Shown here one piece after another: positions 15,201 to 24,700 of a stretch of DNA of 64,000 nt. Within the stretch, counting starts at the first letter, position 1; every line of letters starts with the position of its first letter. The stretch comes from Galaxea fascicularis. Its lineage: Eukaryota > Cnidaria > Anthozoa > Scleractinia > Euphylliidae. The translations under genes were made by a program, and so were the position numbers. The notes beneath the pieces were generated by a model, which was not told the DNA's origin, searched no databases, and saw only the letters and a program-made list of their open reading frames with translations. The DNA is taken from positions 25,140,791-25,204,790 of the forward strand of contig OX419337.1 of NCBI GenBank assembly GCA_948470475.1. The letters run 5' to 3'.

Positions 15201-15805
15201 CTGCGAAAGATGTATACAAAGGGTGGATAACTAGAAAGGACACATGGAGCATTCCTCATAGCGAAAACACATGCTAGACAATAATCGCGCGAAAGGCGGA
15301 CAGTTGCAGACTTGACTTTAAAACAGCTACGACCCGACCATACGTCCATATACTGCACCACGAGGCAAGAATGATAACAAGAGATTGATCGACTTTCTAC
15401 GAAGATTAAATTTAGGGTACATTCGAAAAACTAAAAGTACAGTCGTAGAATGATTGATCATTCAACTCGATAGACATGCTGTAGTCTCGATCGACTCGAA
15501 GAAGGTTTCGTCACGCACGGATACAAGTGACATCTATATCAAAAGAACGCAAATAAAACCTGATCTAGAGAAGCAAGCCATCAGACAATCTAAACGAACA
15601 AAGGCTTGACCTAAAAGAATATTCAGCTAGTCTCGATGCTGCTTTTATCGGAGGCGATCGCTGTGAAAACAAGGGATAAACCCACCTTCATCACATCAGC
15701 GTCTCGCTCCTCCATCTTCGTCGAGAGTGGTTCGAGTCTGTGGCGACTGACTTCCAATAGATCGGTGCTCGCCGTGTCGAGAGGATGTTTCACTTCCACG
15801 GCCAT
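204..15805 (-). CDS. SPTBN1: Beta-spectrin, N-terminal part (gene runs off left edge)
   Basis: Beta-spectrin binds actin through two calponin-homology (CH) domains and forms the spectrin membrane skeleton with alpha-spectrin. Exons in gene order: 15686-15805, 11379-11508, 9782-9933, 9396-9476, 8830-8922, 8664-8752, 8151-8231, 7945-8060, 7571-7683, 6968-7155, 6290-6407, 6007-6071, 5764-5806, 5180-5305, 4880-4968, 4364-4502, 1976-2138, 1438-1679, 832-1149, about 451-565, 204-330. All have GT-AG borders and compatible phases, about 903 codons. The exon at 11379-11508 carries the hallmark [14 protein letters not shown]1 starts in 9782-9933 ([11 protein letters not shown]) and CH2 follows (DALLLWCQ). 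Spectrin repeats 1-5 follow with typical W-containing helices ([27 protein letters not shown]), and the sixth begins at SWINEK. The remaining repeats and any PH domain lie left of the window. A transposon sits at the donor of exon 4364-4502. Family assignment is certain; which vertebrate paralogue is nearest is not. Confidence 0.95.
1764..1891. repeat. Two-copy 64-bp tandem duplication in a spectrin intron
   Basis: A unit beginning TGTGGAATGAGGAGTCTGAA occurs at 1764-1827 and again at 1828-1891 with a few substitutions. It lies in the intron between the exons at 1976-2138 and 1438-1679. No coding role is visible. Confidence 0.85.
2412..4360. mobile_element. Non-autonomous TA-flanked inverted-repeat transposon (Tc1/mariner-like)
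   Basis: A 1,949-bp element is bounded by a 28-bp perfect terminal inverted repeat starting CAGTACCGCTCAAAAG, flanked on each side by TA (2410-2411 and 4361-4362). A TA target duplication and CAG-starting ends are typical of the Tc1/mariner superfamily. Just inside each end is GC-rich palindromic sequence of the CTCGCGAGACGAGA type. The interior (2500-4200) has only short open frames, the longest 103 codons, with no transposase-like DDE segment that I recognise, so it is presumably mobilised in trans. It sits in a spectrin intron and touches the splice donor of exon 4364-4502. Superfamily is inferred from ends alone. Confidence 0.8.
4226..4335. repeat. 21-bp self-complementary subterminal array of the transposon
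   Basis: About five imperfect copies of a 21-bp unit containing TCTCGCGAGACGAGACTC lie next to the right terminal repeat. A shorter related block lies at 2440-2493 next to the left terminal repeat. Each unit contains nested palindromes (TCTCGCGAGA, CGAGACTCTCG), so either strand can form hairpins. As a multiple of three it also translates into a spurious seven-residue repeat (ARRDSRL). Confidence 0.85.
5418..5652. repeat. Tandem pair of a hairpin-forming repeat
   Basis: Two adjacent units of about 110-125 bp each start with C-rich sequence (GCACACCGACCCCTCCC), pass through AAGTTAATAAGTTAGTG and end with the complementary G-rich half (GGGTTGGGGGAGGGGTGGG). The block lies in the spectrin intron between exons 5764-5806 and 5180-5305. 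A tandemly duplicated foldback repeat is the simplest reading. Confidence 0.8.
6617..6700 (-). repeat. Dispersed repeat, copy 1
   Basis: Read on the minus strand, this stretch (GGTGGAGTAGTAATACCCCC, then TACTTCAGGCTGGGTG) matches the plus-strand stretch at 42175-42270 (GGGGGAGTAGTAGTATTCC, then TACTTCATGCTGGGCA). The two copies lie in introns of different genes, so this is a dispersed repeat. Family unknown. Confidence 0.55.
7262..7556. repeat. Dispersed hairpin-rich repeat, copy 1 (GGTCCGTACTG family)
   Basis: The segment contains two internal palindromes, GGTCCGTACTGTAAGTTACG followed by GACC, and a TATGGCCCA stem closed by GGGCCATAA. It ends in imperfect inverted termini (left ATACCTCTTACTGAG, right CTAACTGAGAGATATAA). 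A second copy with the same order of motifs lies at 42745-42980 in VPS8. It sits in the spectrin intron between exons 7571-7683 and 6968-7155. Confidence 0.7.
9934..11378 (-). other. Beta-spectrin intron upstream of the CH1 exon
   Basis: AT-rich intron of 1.4 kb between exons 11379-11508 and 9782-9933. I see no exon, RNA gene or bounded repeat in it. Confidence 0.7.
11509..15685 (-). other. Large 5' intron of beta-spectrin
   Basis: A 4.2-kb interval separates the predicted leader exon from the first CH-leader exon. It is mostly AT-rich with short open frames. A 48-codon minus-strand stretch at about 14260-14403 begins with ATG and meets a GTGAAG donor-like sequence, but its phase does not join the downstream frame. 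Otherwise no gene or bounded repeat is visible. Confidence 0.5.
15686..15805 (-). CDS. Predicted first coding exon of beta-spectrin (40-residue leader)
   Basis: On the minus strand an ATG at 15805 opens exactly 40 codons ([10 protein letters not shown] to DADVMK) and then meets a good donor, GTGGGT. The exon ends in phase 0, and the next spectrin exon (11508 downward) is open in phase 0 from its acceptor through [12 protein letters not shown] into the CH-domain leader. The two therefore join without a frameshift across a 4.2-kb intron. Upstream is a CCAAT motif in a region without other genes. Alternatively, translation starts at the ATG at 11493 (or 11484) and this exon belongs to one isoform or is untranslated. 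Joining is inferred from phase and splice signals only. Confidence 0.55.
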
Positions 15806-17547
15806 GATTCAAGCCTCGATTTGCTGTTATTTTCACAGAAAACCAGTGCTTCGAGACACGCTAGAATCGAATCCTTGATCAAAGCGCAATGAGACGCCCT
15901 AAAACTGGGCCGGACTCCCTGACTTGATATTCAATATTCCTGCATACATTATAACGCGTTTGTTTCTCACCAAAGGACCAATCAGAAGCGAGAGCGGTCA
16001 CGTAATTACTTGATCGATCGTCCAGAACATTCAACGCAATGATAAGCTGGAACTGATTACCGTGGCAAAGAAAATTTGTTCGAATTTGAAAACAATTCCC
16101 TCAGGAACTAATTCAAAAAGCATCATTAGTGCAAACATTCAAATCATTACTTTGGTACTTCAGTATTTGCATGATAAGGAAAATTTCTGCTCACCCCATT
16201 ATTTCCAAATGCAGATAATAATTACCCTGTCAAGTATCTGTTGCACTCAGATAGGTAAGTCTGAAAAGAATTTTCAACAGAACCACATTTGAATAATGTT
16301 GAGAAAATTTTCACCCCAACTGTCTCCTCCCCTATCACTGTACGATACGTGCTACTCCCGCTACTCCATGCCTCCCCCACAGAGGGTCAATAGGAATTCC
16401 AAGGGGGAGAGGGAAGCAAAGGAAAACGTTTTTAAAGAAAGTATCAAGCTAAACTGGAATTTTTGGAGGGGTGGGGGTTGCAAACAAAAAAACCTTCCTG
16501 TGGGTGGTATGGATATTTTCTGGCACCACACATTGCAGTATAAAAAGGGCTTTCAGATATGCATTCCACTGCCAAACCAAATTGTTATTTTCTTCCTAAT
16601 GGATTAAAAAAATCAATGCCTACTGACTTTTTTCCCAAATTTTTGCTTTCAGTCAGCACAAAAACCAGAAAGCCTGGAATATATATTTTCAACTCACCAA
16701 TCCATTCAAGACATGTCACCCTGTTTTTCCCTCAGTCTAGATGTAGTTTCAACAAATACCAAAAATCAAGCTTAATTGAATGCAGTCACCAAGCCTTCAA
16801 AGTGCCCAATCAACACCATAAAGGTTTCAGTTGGGTCAGCAGAAAATGCTGACCTCCATACTCCCCCGCCCTCCTCAGAAGCAATGAGTGGGATCTGGCT
16901 AGGGGCACTGGGTCGTGGATGAAGGTTCATGTGGCATATCACTGGTGATATGACCAATGACCGCACATTTTATTTACTTCATGATTTTTAACTTACATTT
17001 CAATAAGCCATGTGATATGGCCGAAATGTCGATTGTCCACTTATTATTGTTTGGAAACCTTTCATCAGGACACAAGTCAGAATGATTGAACTGACCTTAT
17101 CAAGGTTATGCATAGAAATACAGGTTTACTAGAGGCTGTGTTCTATTTTGGCTGACACAGTAATTGAATGAGAGGAACCCATATTTCAACTGCCAAAGAT
17201 TTGTGTGAGTGTGAAATTATTTAGTATACATATAATTAAAAGAAAGAATTTATTTCACTTGTTTGCAAATAATCACCTGAACACACAATTTTACTACAAC
17301 GCTGTGAATTTAAAAAAAAACAAATACTATACTAGGTGAATATTTCAAAATAATTATTGATTTATAATAAGCCTCTGCAATTGTAATAATATTATTGTGA
17401 TCTTTTTTAGAGAAAATAATTATACCTTTGGGGGTTTTGCCTCTGTGGCTAGGTTTAGTAGAGGCAAGGACAAGCAAGAAGCTATCCTTGCCCTCATGTG
17501 TGGTTTGTACAATGAAGATGTGAGTAGGTTAAAAAAATGGGTTAAAG
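15806..17547. other. Intergenic region upstream of beta-spectrin
   Basis: This holds the presumed spectrin promoter, with a CCAAT motif in GGACCAATCAGAAG at about 15973-15986, one dispersed repeat copy at 16361-16545, and otherwise AT-rich sequence without a supportable gene. Confidence 0.5.
16361..16545 (+). repeat. Dispersed repeat family A, copy 1
   Basis: The motif order is CCTCCCCCACAGAGGGTCA, GGAATTCCAAGGGGGAG, GAATTTTTGGAGGGGTGGGG, GTTGCAA and TATGGATATTTTCTGG. The same order recurs at 38335-39135 (there interrupted by a retrotransposon) and, more diverged, at 22318-22520. Its 3' end reads TGGATATTTTCTGGCACC. Class unknown; non-coding. Confidence 0.75.
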
Positions 17548-17846
17548 CAGGAGCCCATAAATAGGAGCCTCCATATGCAGTGTATCCTTGAGTCAACCTT
17601 TGCGCGTATCTTTCTATTTTTAGAACTCTCTTTTCTTCAGAAGGCTCAATTTTACCGCGAACATCTGTTTCCGGTAAAGTCCGCACACAAGCATCCAAAA
17701 TAAAATGGCGGCGAAAGGCGGGGAGCGCGTTGTCGCGATCCTTCGCTTCTTTTTCCTTTCTGTTTAGTCCACAGGCTAGTTTTTACAACCGAGAGAACCT
17801 GGTTCGTACAGAATACGGTTAATAGATAACTTGTATGTAGTCGAGC

Positions 17847-18510
17847 CATGGAATGTAATAAAAATGCAGCCACGATTGTGCTTCTTCTGACTTCTGTGTT
17901 GTCTTTTCGTCTCGAATTTTTTATCGCGAAGGTTATGTAAGCGATAGCCACGTCCTTAAGAACGAATCGTTGTTTCAAAGAGTCTGAAAATCGCACAACT
18001 TTAACTGGAAGGTCTTTGGATGTCCACGTTCGCGAAGAAAACAAGGTGAGCTTGAGTGAAAGCAGTGGTGAAATCAACAACACTGTAATAGCGGCGGATG
18101 TGCTTCTGCGGATGGTGTAAAAGGTCTCTTGGGAAAGAAACTTCAGGACAAATTAAGTTCTACGAATTCTAAAGAGACTGACATTCTGGGAAAGTGGCAT
18201 AGGGAACTTTCAGTAGCTGGATTTAGTGGTGAGATACTGAATCTCATCAAGAAGCATTTACTCTACACGAGATCGAGCCTCTCGCTCACTTCCCCGAACG
18301 TGTCCTTGTTCTTTACCCTTCAAATGTTTATTCTTATGCCGAACAAACCGGACCATTTCAGCCTGTTCGTTTGATTGTTCATGACGATGGAAAGTGGAGT
18401 TTGCAATGCCCCATCTACGAGCACATAATTTTAAAGTCGGGTACGCTAGACACTCTAGAATCTTCATGCCTGGTAGAAGTTGCCAAGTAAAATGGGGTTG
18501 GAAGGCCTAC
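17847..18510 (+). pseudogene. Unidentified decayed coding-like sequence inside the TIR element
   Basis: Plus-strand frames read like real protein but are broken. The first starts MECNKNAATIVLLLTSV, resembling a hydrophobic signal segment. After one in-frame stop it continues as ATSLRTNRCFKESENRTT. A shifted frame reads CNSGGCASADGVKGLLGKK. A third, at about 18238-18488, reads EPLAHFPERVLVLYPSNVYS on to CLVEVAK and a stop. At least one stop and two frame changes, or unseen introns, separate the pieces. I do not recognise the family. It could be a host gene fragment captured by the element or the element's own lost gene. Confidence 0.4.
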
Positions 18511-18561
18511 ACGACTCCTGATCGCGTGTTTGCCGCTTCTATCTCGGCTCTAAAGACCGAT

Positions 18562-18955
18562 TTAGCTTCTTGCCTGTTTTAGTGGGGCAACACGGTGGTT
18601 TAGAGGATAGCATGATGGTGTTAGTGATCGAAACAGGCTTAAATGTCGCATGTTATGTATTTTGATAACAAAGGTCATTCCTGGTTTAAATTCTGCATTT
18701 ATCGCCTGTTTGTTTTGACCCTTGTTGTTTCTGTTTAGCGACTGTGGTCCTTTATATGCCATCTGAAGCATTTTGTCTAGCTTTGCTTTGGCTCGTTTCA
18801 GTGCGTTCAGTGACAGAACAGCCTCTCTCTTGTCACCAAGGATAGGAATTTTGAGCCGCGTAATATGATAATCTTTATCTTGCAGTGTTTGTACATTACC
18901 GGGCCCGGTTATTTGGTTTTGTAGCGAGACGTTGCGTTTCTTTTGCGACTATTCG
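18562..18955 (-). pseudogene. Unidentified open frame on the opposite strand of the TIR element
   Basis: The minus strand is open for about 130 codons without requiring an ATG at the start. It contains KIPILGDKREAVLSLNALKR followed by a lysine-rich helix-like stretch and LNRNNKGQNKQAINAEFKPG. Composition looks protein-like, but there is no clear start or splice signal and I recognise no family. It runs opposite to the plus-strand coding-like stretch. Confidence 0.3.
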
Positions 18956-19415
18956 TCTCTTTATCCTTTCTTTAGTATTGTAGCTTATTAGAGAGCTATG
19001 CAACACGTGAAATTGACCGCTAAAATCCGCTCTAATTACGGCTGTGTTTTTGTCATCGTTTCGCTCCGCTCTGTGACTGCGGTTATAATATTTTCCCCCT
19101 TTTGTTTATGTCAGTGGTTTTGGCTGTGTTTGAGTACGCCATTAAATGATAGACAACAAAAATAGTCGCAAAAATCCGAACTTTCACAGAGTTCATCACT
19201 CGAAGAGTCTTCCGATCTGCCTGCCATTACTGTGACTTTTCGCCGAGATCACGTCATGTGAGGTAAACATGCCGCTTTATTCTGATTGGACATTCTAAAC
19301 AGTGCGCGCGAATCTAGTCACCCGCAGTGTTCTAAAAATAAAAAGATACGCGCAAAGGTTGACTCAGAGGGCTTGTATGGGAGAGGGAGGCTCCTATTTA
19401 TGGGCTCCTGGTTAA

Positions 19416-19543
19416 AGTGGAGGATCTAGGGGAGGGACCTGGGCCCACCCCCTAGTTTTGGACCAAACACCATGAAAAGACCACAAAATTTTTATAGAGT
19501 GCCCCCCCCCCCCAACTTATCTAGAGCTCTGGATTCACCACTG
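19416..19543. mobile_element. Short hAT-like MITE
   Basis: The left end AGTGGAGGATCTAGG and the right end (GGATTCACCACTG, complement CAGTGGTGAATCC) form an imperfect inverted repeat. CAGTGGCGGATC-type termini are common in animal hAT MITEs. It abuts the larger TIR element directly. The interior includes a 13-base C run. Target duplication is not clear. Confidence 0.45.
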
Positions 19544-19740
19544 AGATTGCATCAATATAAGTACATAAATGTAAGCAACACTGCAGATTGAGCCAGATGG
19601 TATTGTTTGTTTGCATGTTTGTGACAGGTGATTGTTATTGATTGTTATTGCTAATGGCCCTAACAAGTGTGCACCTCTTCACTTGTCCATACACAGAACT
19701 ACATTACTCTTTGCTAGGTATTTCTCTGACAACACAAATG

Positions 19741-21372
19741 TCAAGACTTCTTCTTCAGCTTCAATGGATTAGGATACTGTGGGTTCTCAATAACACCTTT
19801 TCCAAATTTGAACTCTAGAAACTCGCGGACATGGTTGGGAGCTGAAGCTTTCAATCCAATAAAATCAATAGTTTCCAAAGGCTTCAGATAATGAGCAGGG
19901 AATTCCCTGTCTTGTCTATGGGATTCAAACCAAGTTTTCTTTGTCATAATACCATCTCTTTCAAAAAAGGGAAAAATATCAACATGCAAATGATTAAACT
20001 GACTATACTGAATTCTGTAAAAATCACCCTCTATGGCTTTCTCCCAAGTATAGCCTTGCTCATCAACAAACTTTTTCTCAGCATTTGATTGTTTTTCTGC
20101 TTCAACAAGATAAGAGCACTTGCTGATTTCATGCTGATAAATTCCAATATCCACGTCATAATCCCATGGAATAATATCACCATAACGTGCTGCACCTAAC
20201 AGACTACCTCCTTCCAGCCAGTATCTGACACCTGCGCTGTTCAGAATGTTAAAGAGATAACGAGCAGTTTCTCGTAAGTGCTGGAGACAGCAAGGTGGTG
20301 TCCATCGAGACATGTACAAGTACTCAGGCATGTCATCGTAAACAGTGCCAAAACATCGTCCTGTGTCCTTACCACAGCCATACCAATTTATCTCTCCTGA
20401 AGGAAGAACAACTTTTTTCACTCCTAATCTTTTGTACATGTCTAGTGTTCTTGTTTTGACATTGTTTTCATGTTTCCATAAGGTGTGAGCATTTGTAAAT
20501 AGTCTGAATCCTTGTGAGAAAGACATTTTGTGGAGAAGTTTGGTTTTAATATGATGCAAAGATGCTTGTATGAATAAACTTTCAGGAAAAGGTCGCATGT
20601 ACGGCGCACTTAAACTATGTAAAAATGCTGCTTTTAATAAAATCACTTGACTTGGGCTGACAGCATCACAAGTTCTGTAATAGCTTTGTGCCTCTTCTTC
20701 AGAAATCACATACTCTAGAGTCCAACGTTTGATTTCAAAAGTAAGTTTGTTACACTGAATTGCCTTTTTAGTTTTAACAGGTACTGCAACAACTTTCATT
20801 TGTGGCCTTGCACTCACCAAAGCTTTTAATTCCCCAAGCATCATAATTGGTAAGCCTGGAGCATCAAATCGGACACTATCTGGCACAAACATGACGTATG
20901 GTGTTGTGATGTAATTTTCTGGTCTTCCAGACGATTGCTTCTGGTCAGGAGGTACCTCTTGTATGACCACTTGTATTTTCCCATTTGGTAAATCCAGCCG
21001 CGGATAAGGTCTCCTTCGCGATATAACTACAATGTGGATATTTGGAAACTGATCCAAGATAGAGCGGATTGTTCGACCAAGATCATTCTCGAACTCTTCA
21101 AACTCAAGAAATACAATTGTCACCTCGCTCTCAAATTGCTTGCTGGCCTCCGATGCGTGGTTCGTTTTTCCGAAGATAATCTTCTTTCTAATTGCTGCTG
21201 ATTGTCCTCGTTCAAACCACTCCCCGTTGATGTTTTGCACGTGAGAAACATAAAATAGTATCAAACAGTTACAAATTATAGCACATACCAACACAATTTG
21301 ACACTTTGTAATCGACATTGATCGAATCTTCTTAAAGTTGTGTCGCTGAGTTTTAGTGAAAATCTCACGCAT
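19741..21372 (-). CDS. FKRP: Fukutin-related protein, ribitol-phosphate transferase (LicD family)
   Basis: Intronless, 543 residues. FKRP is a Golgi type II membrane enzyme that adds ribitol phosphate from CDP-ribitol to the alpha-dystroglycan O-mannosyl glycan. A membrane anchor spans about residues 23-43 (CQIVLVCAIICNCLILFYV). The stem domain follows. The catalytic LicD-type domain has GGSLLGAARYGDIIPWDYDV near 388-407, giving the acidic DYDVD at 404-408, and HVDIFPF at 463-469. Cysteines 333, 340, 361 and 362 have the same spacing (7, 21, 1) as the four zinc-loop cysteines known in human FKRP. An internal Met19 could also serve as start. It is divergent from NUSAP1 with 407 bp between starts. 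Somewhat longer than human FKRP (495), mainly at the N-terminus. Confidence 0.95.
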   Translation of the reverse strand: MREIFTKTQRHNFKKIRSMSITKCQIVLVCAIICNCLILFYVSHVQNINGEWFERGQSAAIRKKIIFGKTNHASEASKQFESEVTIVFLEFEEFENDLGRTIRSILDQFPNIHIVVISRRRPYPRLDLPNGKIQVVIQEVPPDQKQSSGRPENYITTPYVMFVPDSVRFDAPGLPIMMLGELKALVSARPQMKVVAVPVKTKKAIQCNKLTFEIKRWTLEYVISEEEAQSYYRTCDAVSPSQVILLKAAFLHSLSAPYMRPFPESLFIQASLHHIKTKLLHKMSFSQGFRLFTNAHTLWKHENNVKTRTLDMYKRLGVKKVVLPSGEINWYGCGKDTGRCFGTVYDDMPEYLYMSRWTPPCCLQHLRETARYLFNILNSAGVRYWLEGGSLLGAARYGDIIPWDYDVDIGIYQHEISKCSYLVEAEKQSNAEKKFVDEQGYTWEKAIEGDFYRIQYSQFNHLHVDIFPFFERDGIMTKKTWFESHRQDREFPAHYLKPLETIDFIGLKASAPNHVREFLEFKFGKGVIENPQYPNPLKLKKKS

Positions 21373-21779
21373 TTAAAAATAGCGTCCCAAGCAAACATGA
21401 ATACTGCAAGTGCTATGTCGACGGATACTGTATAAATATTGATTATATTAACTTATCCGCAACCAAAACAATACATTGGGACGTCGCTCTTCCTGTCACA
21501 TGAAGTACTTTCCTCCGGTACGTTTTTGATAATACGTTAACTGCAAGGCGTTCCTTGTACGCTCCGGAGACTAAGCACTAGTACTTTGGCGCTCTCAATA
21601 CTGTCGACCAACCAATCAAAGACGAGGAACTTTCATTTCAAATTTCAGCTGTCTGGACTTCGCCGATCAAACGTTCGAATAAACACGCTTGTGTCATTTC
21701 AGCGAGTTTAAAAAAGCAAAATTGTATCTGTTTCGAAAGGTTTCAATAGTAAGTGCTTGATCAGGTGTATATTTCATAA
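21373..21779. promoter_or_regulatory. Bidirectional promoter region FKRP/NUSAP1
   Basis: The two start codons are 407 bp apart on opposite strands. A CCAAT box lies at 21612-21616 (ACCAATC). At 21637-21642 TTCAAA is the complement of TTTGAA, the CHR core used with NF-Y CCAAT boxes in vertebrate G2/M gene promoters. NUSAP1 is such a gene in vertebrates. The motifs are seen; the function is inference. Confidence 0.5.
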
Positions 21780-24700
21780 ATGGAGGTAACTTTTGACGTG
21801 AACAAGCTCGATGGGACGAAACGTCCCGAGCTTCAAAAGCTTTGCAAAGAAGCAGGCATCAAAGCAAACATGAAGGTATTTTCCTTTTTAACTGATCGTA
21901 TTTGGATGATCTTCAAACTAGTTTCTTTTGTTTCAAAGCAAGACATTATAATTTTCTTGGGGAAGATCGAAAGTTTGCCTGTGCAGTGTTACTAGAAAAC
22001 TTTTCCCCACAGCATCAAGTTAATTATTAGTTACCGTTTATCCCAGTTTAATAGTTACCGCGTGGGATATTTGTACCTCGCGAAAATATTATATCTCGTG
22101 CATTACGAGGTGATCGATGGTTGAGGTTCCAGAAAGGTAGTTCAGTGAAACTCTAAACAAAATTGCTTCAAGCCAATCCTGACGTAGTGTGTTCTGTTTA
22201 TTGGTCTTGCATTTGTTCCTCTTTCTATTTCAGAATGCACAACTCATTGAAGCGCTAAAGCAGTATGCATCACAGTTTTCTGGTACATGTAAAAGAAAGA
22301 GGTAAGCTTATGCTAAGGTTCCGGAAGACATCCACACCTCCCTCATCATGAGGGAGCAATGCAAATTCAAAATTAAATGCAAGGAGATCTCAAAATTGTA
22401 AAAGGAAAATGCAAAGCTAAATTGAAATTCTTGGAAGGAAGAGGGTTGCAATCCAAGACTAGTGTGTCCATGGAAATTTGGGCGAGGATGTGTTCTAGAA
22501 CAACACATCACAATTATAGCAGATGGAGTAACTGCAGAATAGCATGCCACTTCTGACCACTATTGTTTTCTTGTAGCAGCATTGTTTGAAGAATGAGACA
22601 GATAACAAATTAATTGCTATTCACATGCAAAGAAGTAGCAGGGTGTTCTACAGTTTAGCCCATGTAACACTGCCAACCTTGAAAAAACAACAATCTCTAT
22701 TCTTATGCATATTATAAAAGTATGGATATTGGATCTTGAAGTTAAATAAACTTGTACATGTATCAAGAACTTTAGAGACCAGACATGATGATAACTTTAT
22801 GAAGAATCTTTGTTGGAGTAATTAGTCTTTTTAACAAGTCTGGATAATGCCCTTGAGTGAGTTCTTAAATAATTCTTTAATTTACTTATCAGTTATGATT
22901 TCAAAAGTAAATAAACCACTATAAATTTCAAAGAGAAGACATAAACTACCAGTAGTTTATCTTGTCATCCAAACACCTTTTGATAGCTAATAAAACAGTT
23001 GAACCCAGTAGCCTTTGTGCTTTTGCTTACAATAAGGACAGCTTAATTATCACTGGAAGGTTCTTTAGCACCTGAAATTTTGAAAACTCTATTAGCTTCA
23101 GGATGGACGTACACATCACACAGACCCAGAAGTTAATGTCCACCTCACTGTGTGGTTACATGCACAGGTGTATGAAAGTTTTTTCTTTTTTCCTAGGTCT
23201 TCTATTACCAGCAAACAGCAGTTACAGAACGCTAATTCTTCTGTGGTGGTAGAAGCAGTTGTCAAGAAAGCGAGTGACCAAGAGAATGATAGTAGTGAGA
23301 GTTATAGAAAGCAACTTCTTGATCAACTTGAAAAGAAAGTTGAGGAGAAAAGTAAGTTGCCAGCATATTGGATACAGTGTTTCATGGCCTTTTACTTATT
23401 TTATTGTATTTTCTGTTTATTTTTTTAGTGCCAGTGGAGTGTAAGATTCCCCGGTTTGTCCAGTTTGTCAATAACAGCAAATCATCACAGCAAACCAATA
23501 AAACTCCTGGTAAGTACCTTCAATCCCACAAAGTTTATCATTGATATTCAATATGTTAGTACTGTACCTCACATATTAAAGTTGTATGATGTGTTCATGA
23601 AATTTTTGACCTGCCTTGCTGTCTAACAATAATTAATTTTTATTTTGTTTCAGCTGCTAAATGGAGTAAAATTCACAATGCACAATTTGAAAAGTAAGAC
23701 TTAACAATGTACAGTTAGTACTTCTCAGCTGAGTGAAATGTTACACATTGGAATTTCAAATCATGCGATAAATATATTATTTAAGGGAATACGTCACGAT
23801 TTTGTTGTTTTGGACCAATTCTTTCCTAAAAACATTTTCAAGTTTCAATCCATTTCCACCCTTGCCGCATTGGTAGCAACAGACGACAGGGAACAGTTTT
23901 AGTGTGTTAAATAGCAAATCTAGACGATTATTTTTGGATCTCAATTGACGGCAAGACACATTTGAGCTTTAAGATGCTAAAATAGCATGACAGAGCCCCT
24001 TTAAACTGCAATATGCAGTTCCAGAAAATATCCATATCTCCCCAGTGGAAAGTGCTGCAAGTTGCAATTATAATTAATTATTGGTTTTGATTTTGCTTGT
24101 TTTTACTTGAGTAAAATTAATGAGTCAGACACAAGTTTTGCTAACTCTAAAAATCATTAAAGCAATAATCTTTAGTTAGTGTAATTTAATCACAATGCAG
24201 CTGTATAGCTTCATTTACCTGGGATATGTTTCCTCTATTATAATTTAGAATGGATTCAATAGATGTCTATTTGGAGAAAAAGAGGAAAAGAATGGAATCA
24301 TTCAACCTGTCTGCCAAGAGAGCAAAGGTAAAAAAAAAAAATTTCCTAGTTATTCTGTTCAGTAATATAAAGCTACACCCTATATACAAAACCTGTCATT
24401 TTAGGTGCTACAGCAGAACATATTTCCACTCTTGACAAGAATAATTCTAATGAATTATTGAGTTCCATGGTAAGAGGGAGATGAGGAGGGAGTTTCAGGC
24501 AGTTTCAATATTAGTCTGTGATTTCTCTGCCTATTCTTCTTTCTTCTACTCCAATTCCGTTTGAAAAGGAAAACCTAAGTTGCTTTCATTGATAAAATTA
24601 ATTTTCCTTAATTTTATTTTTTACAGTCTATTGGAGTCTCTAGGAAAAGTGTGGACAAATCAGCAAATATTCCAGTTTTCAAACCAACAGTCACAAATCT

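Larger units (their letters stand above)
17548..19410. mobile_element. 1.86-kb terminal-inverted-repeat element with 7-bp target duplication
   Basis: Both ends share an inverted repeat starting CAGGAGCCCATAAATAGG and continuing, with one short divergent stretch, through GAGTCAACCTTTGCGCGT to TTTTTAGAAC, about 83 bp in all. GTTAAAG lies directly outside each end (17541-17547 and 19411-19417). The interior has better base balance than its surroundings and holds coding-like stretches on both strands, described separately. I recognise no transposase. A 7- or 8-bp duplication would fit hAT-like or P-like elements, but the superfamily is undetermined. Confidence 0.8.

Noticed and set aside
24404..24470. 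Extra NUSAP1 exon between exons 6 and 7 with AG/GT borders
   Set aside because: After exon 6 (phase 0) it reads into a stop within 19 codons; the frame that stays open needs a different incoming phase. Exon 6 joins directly and in phase to 24627.
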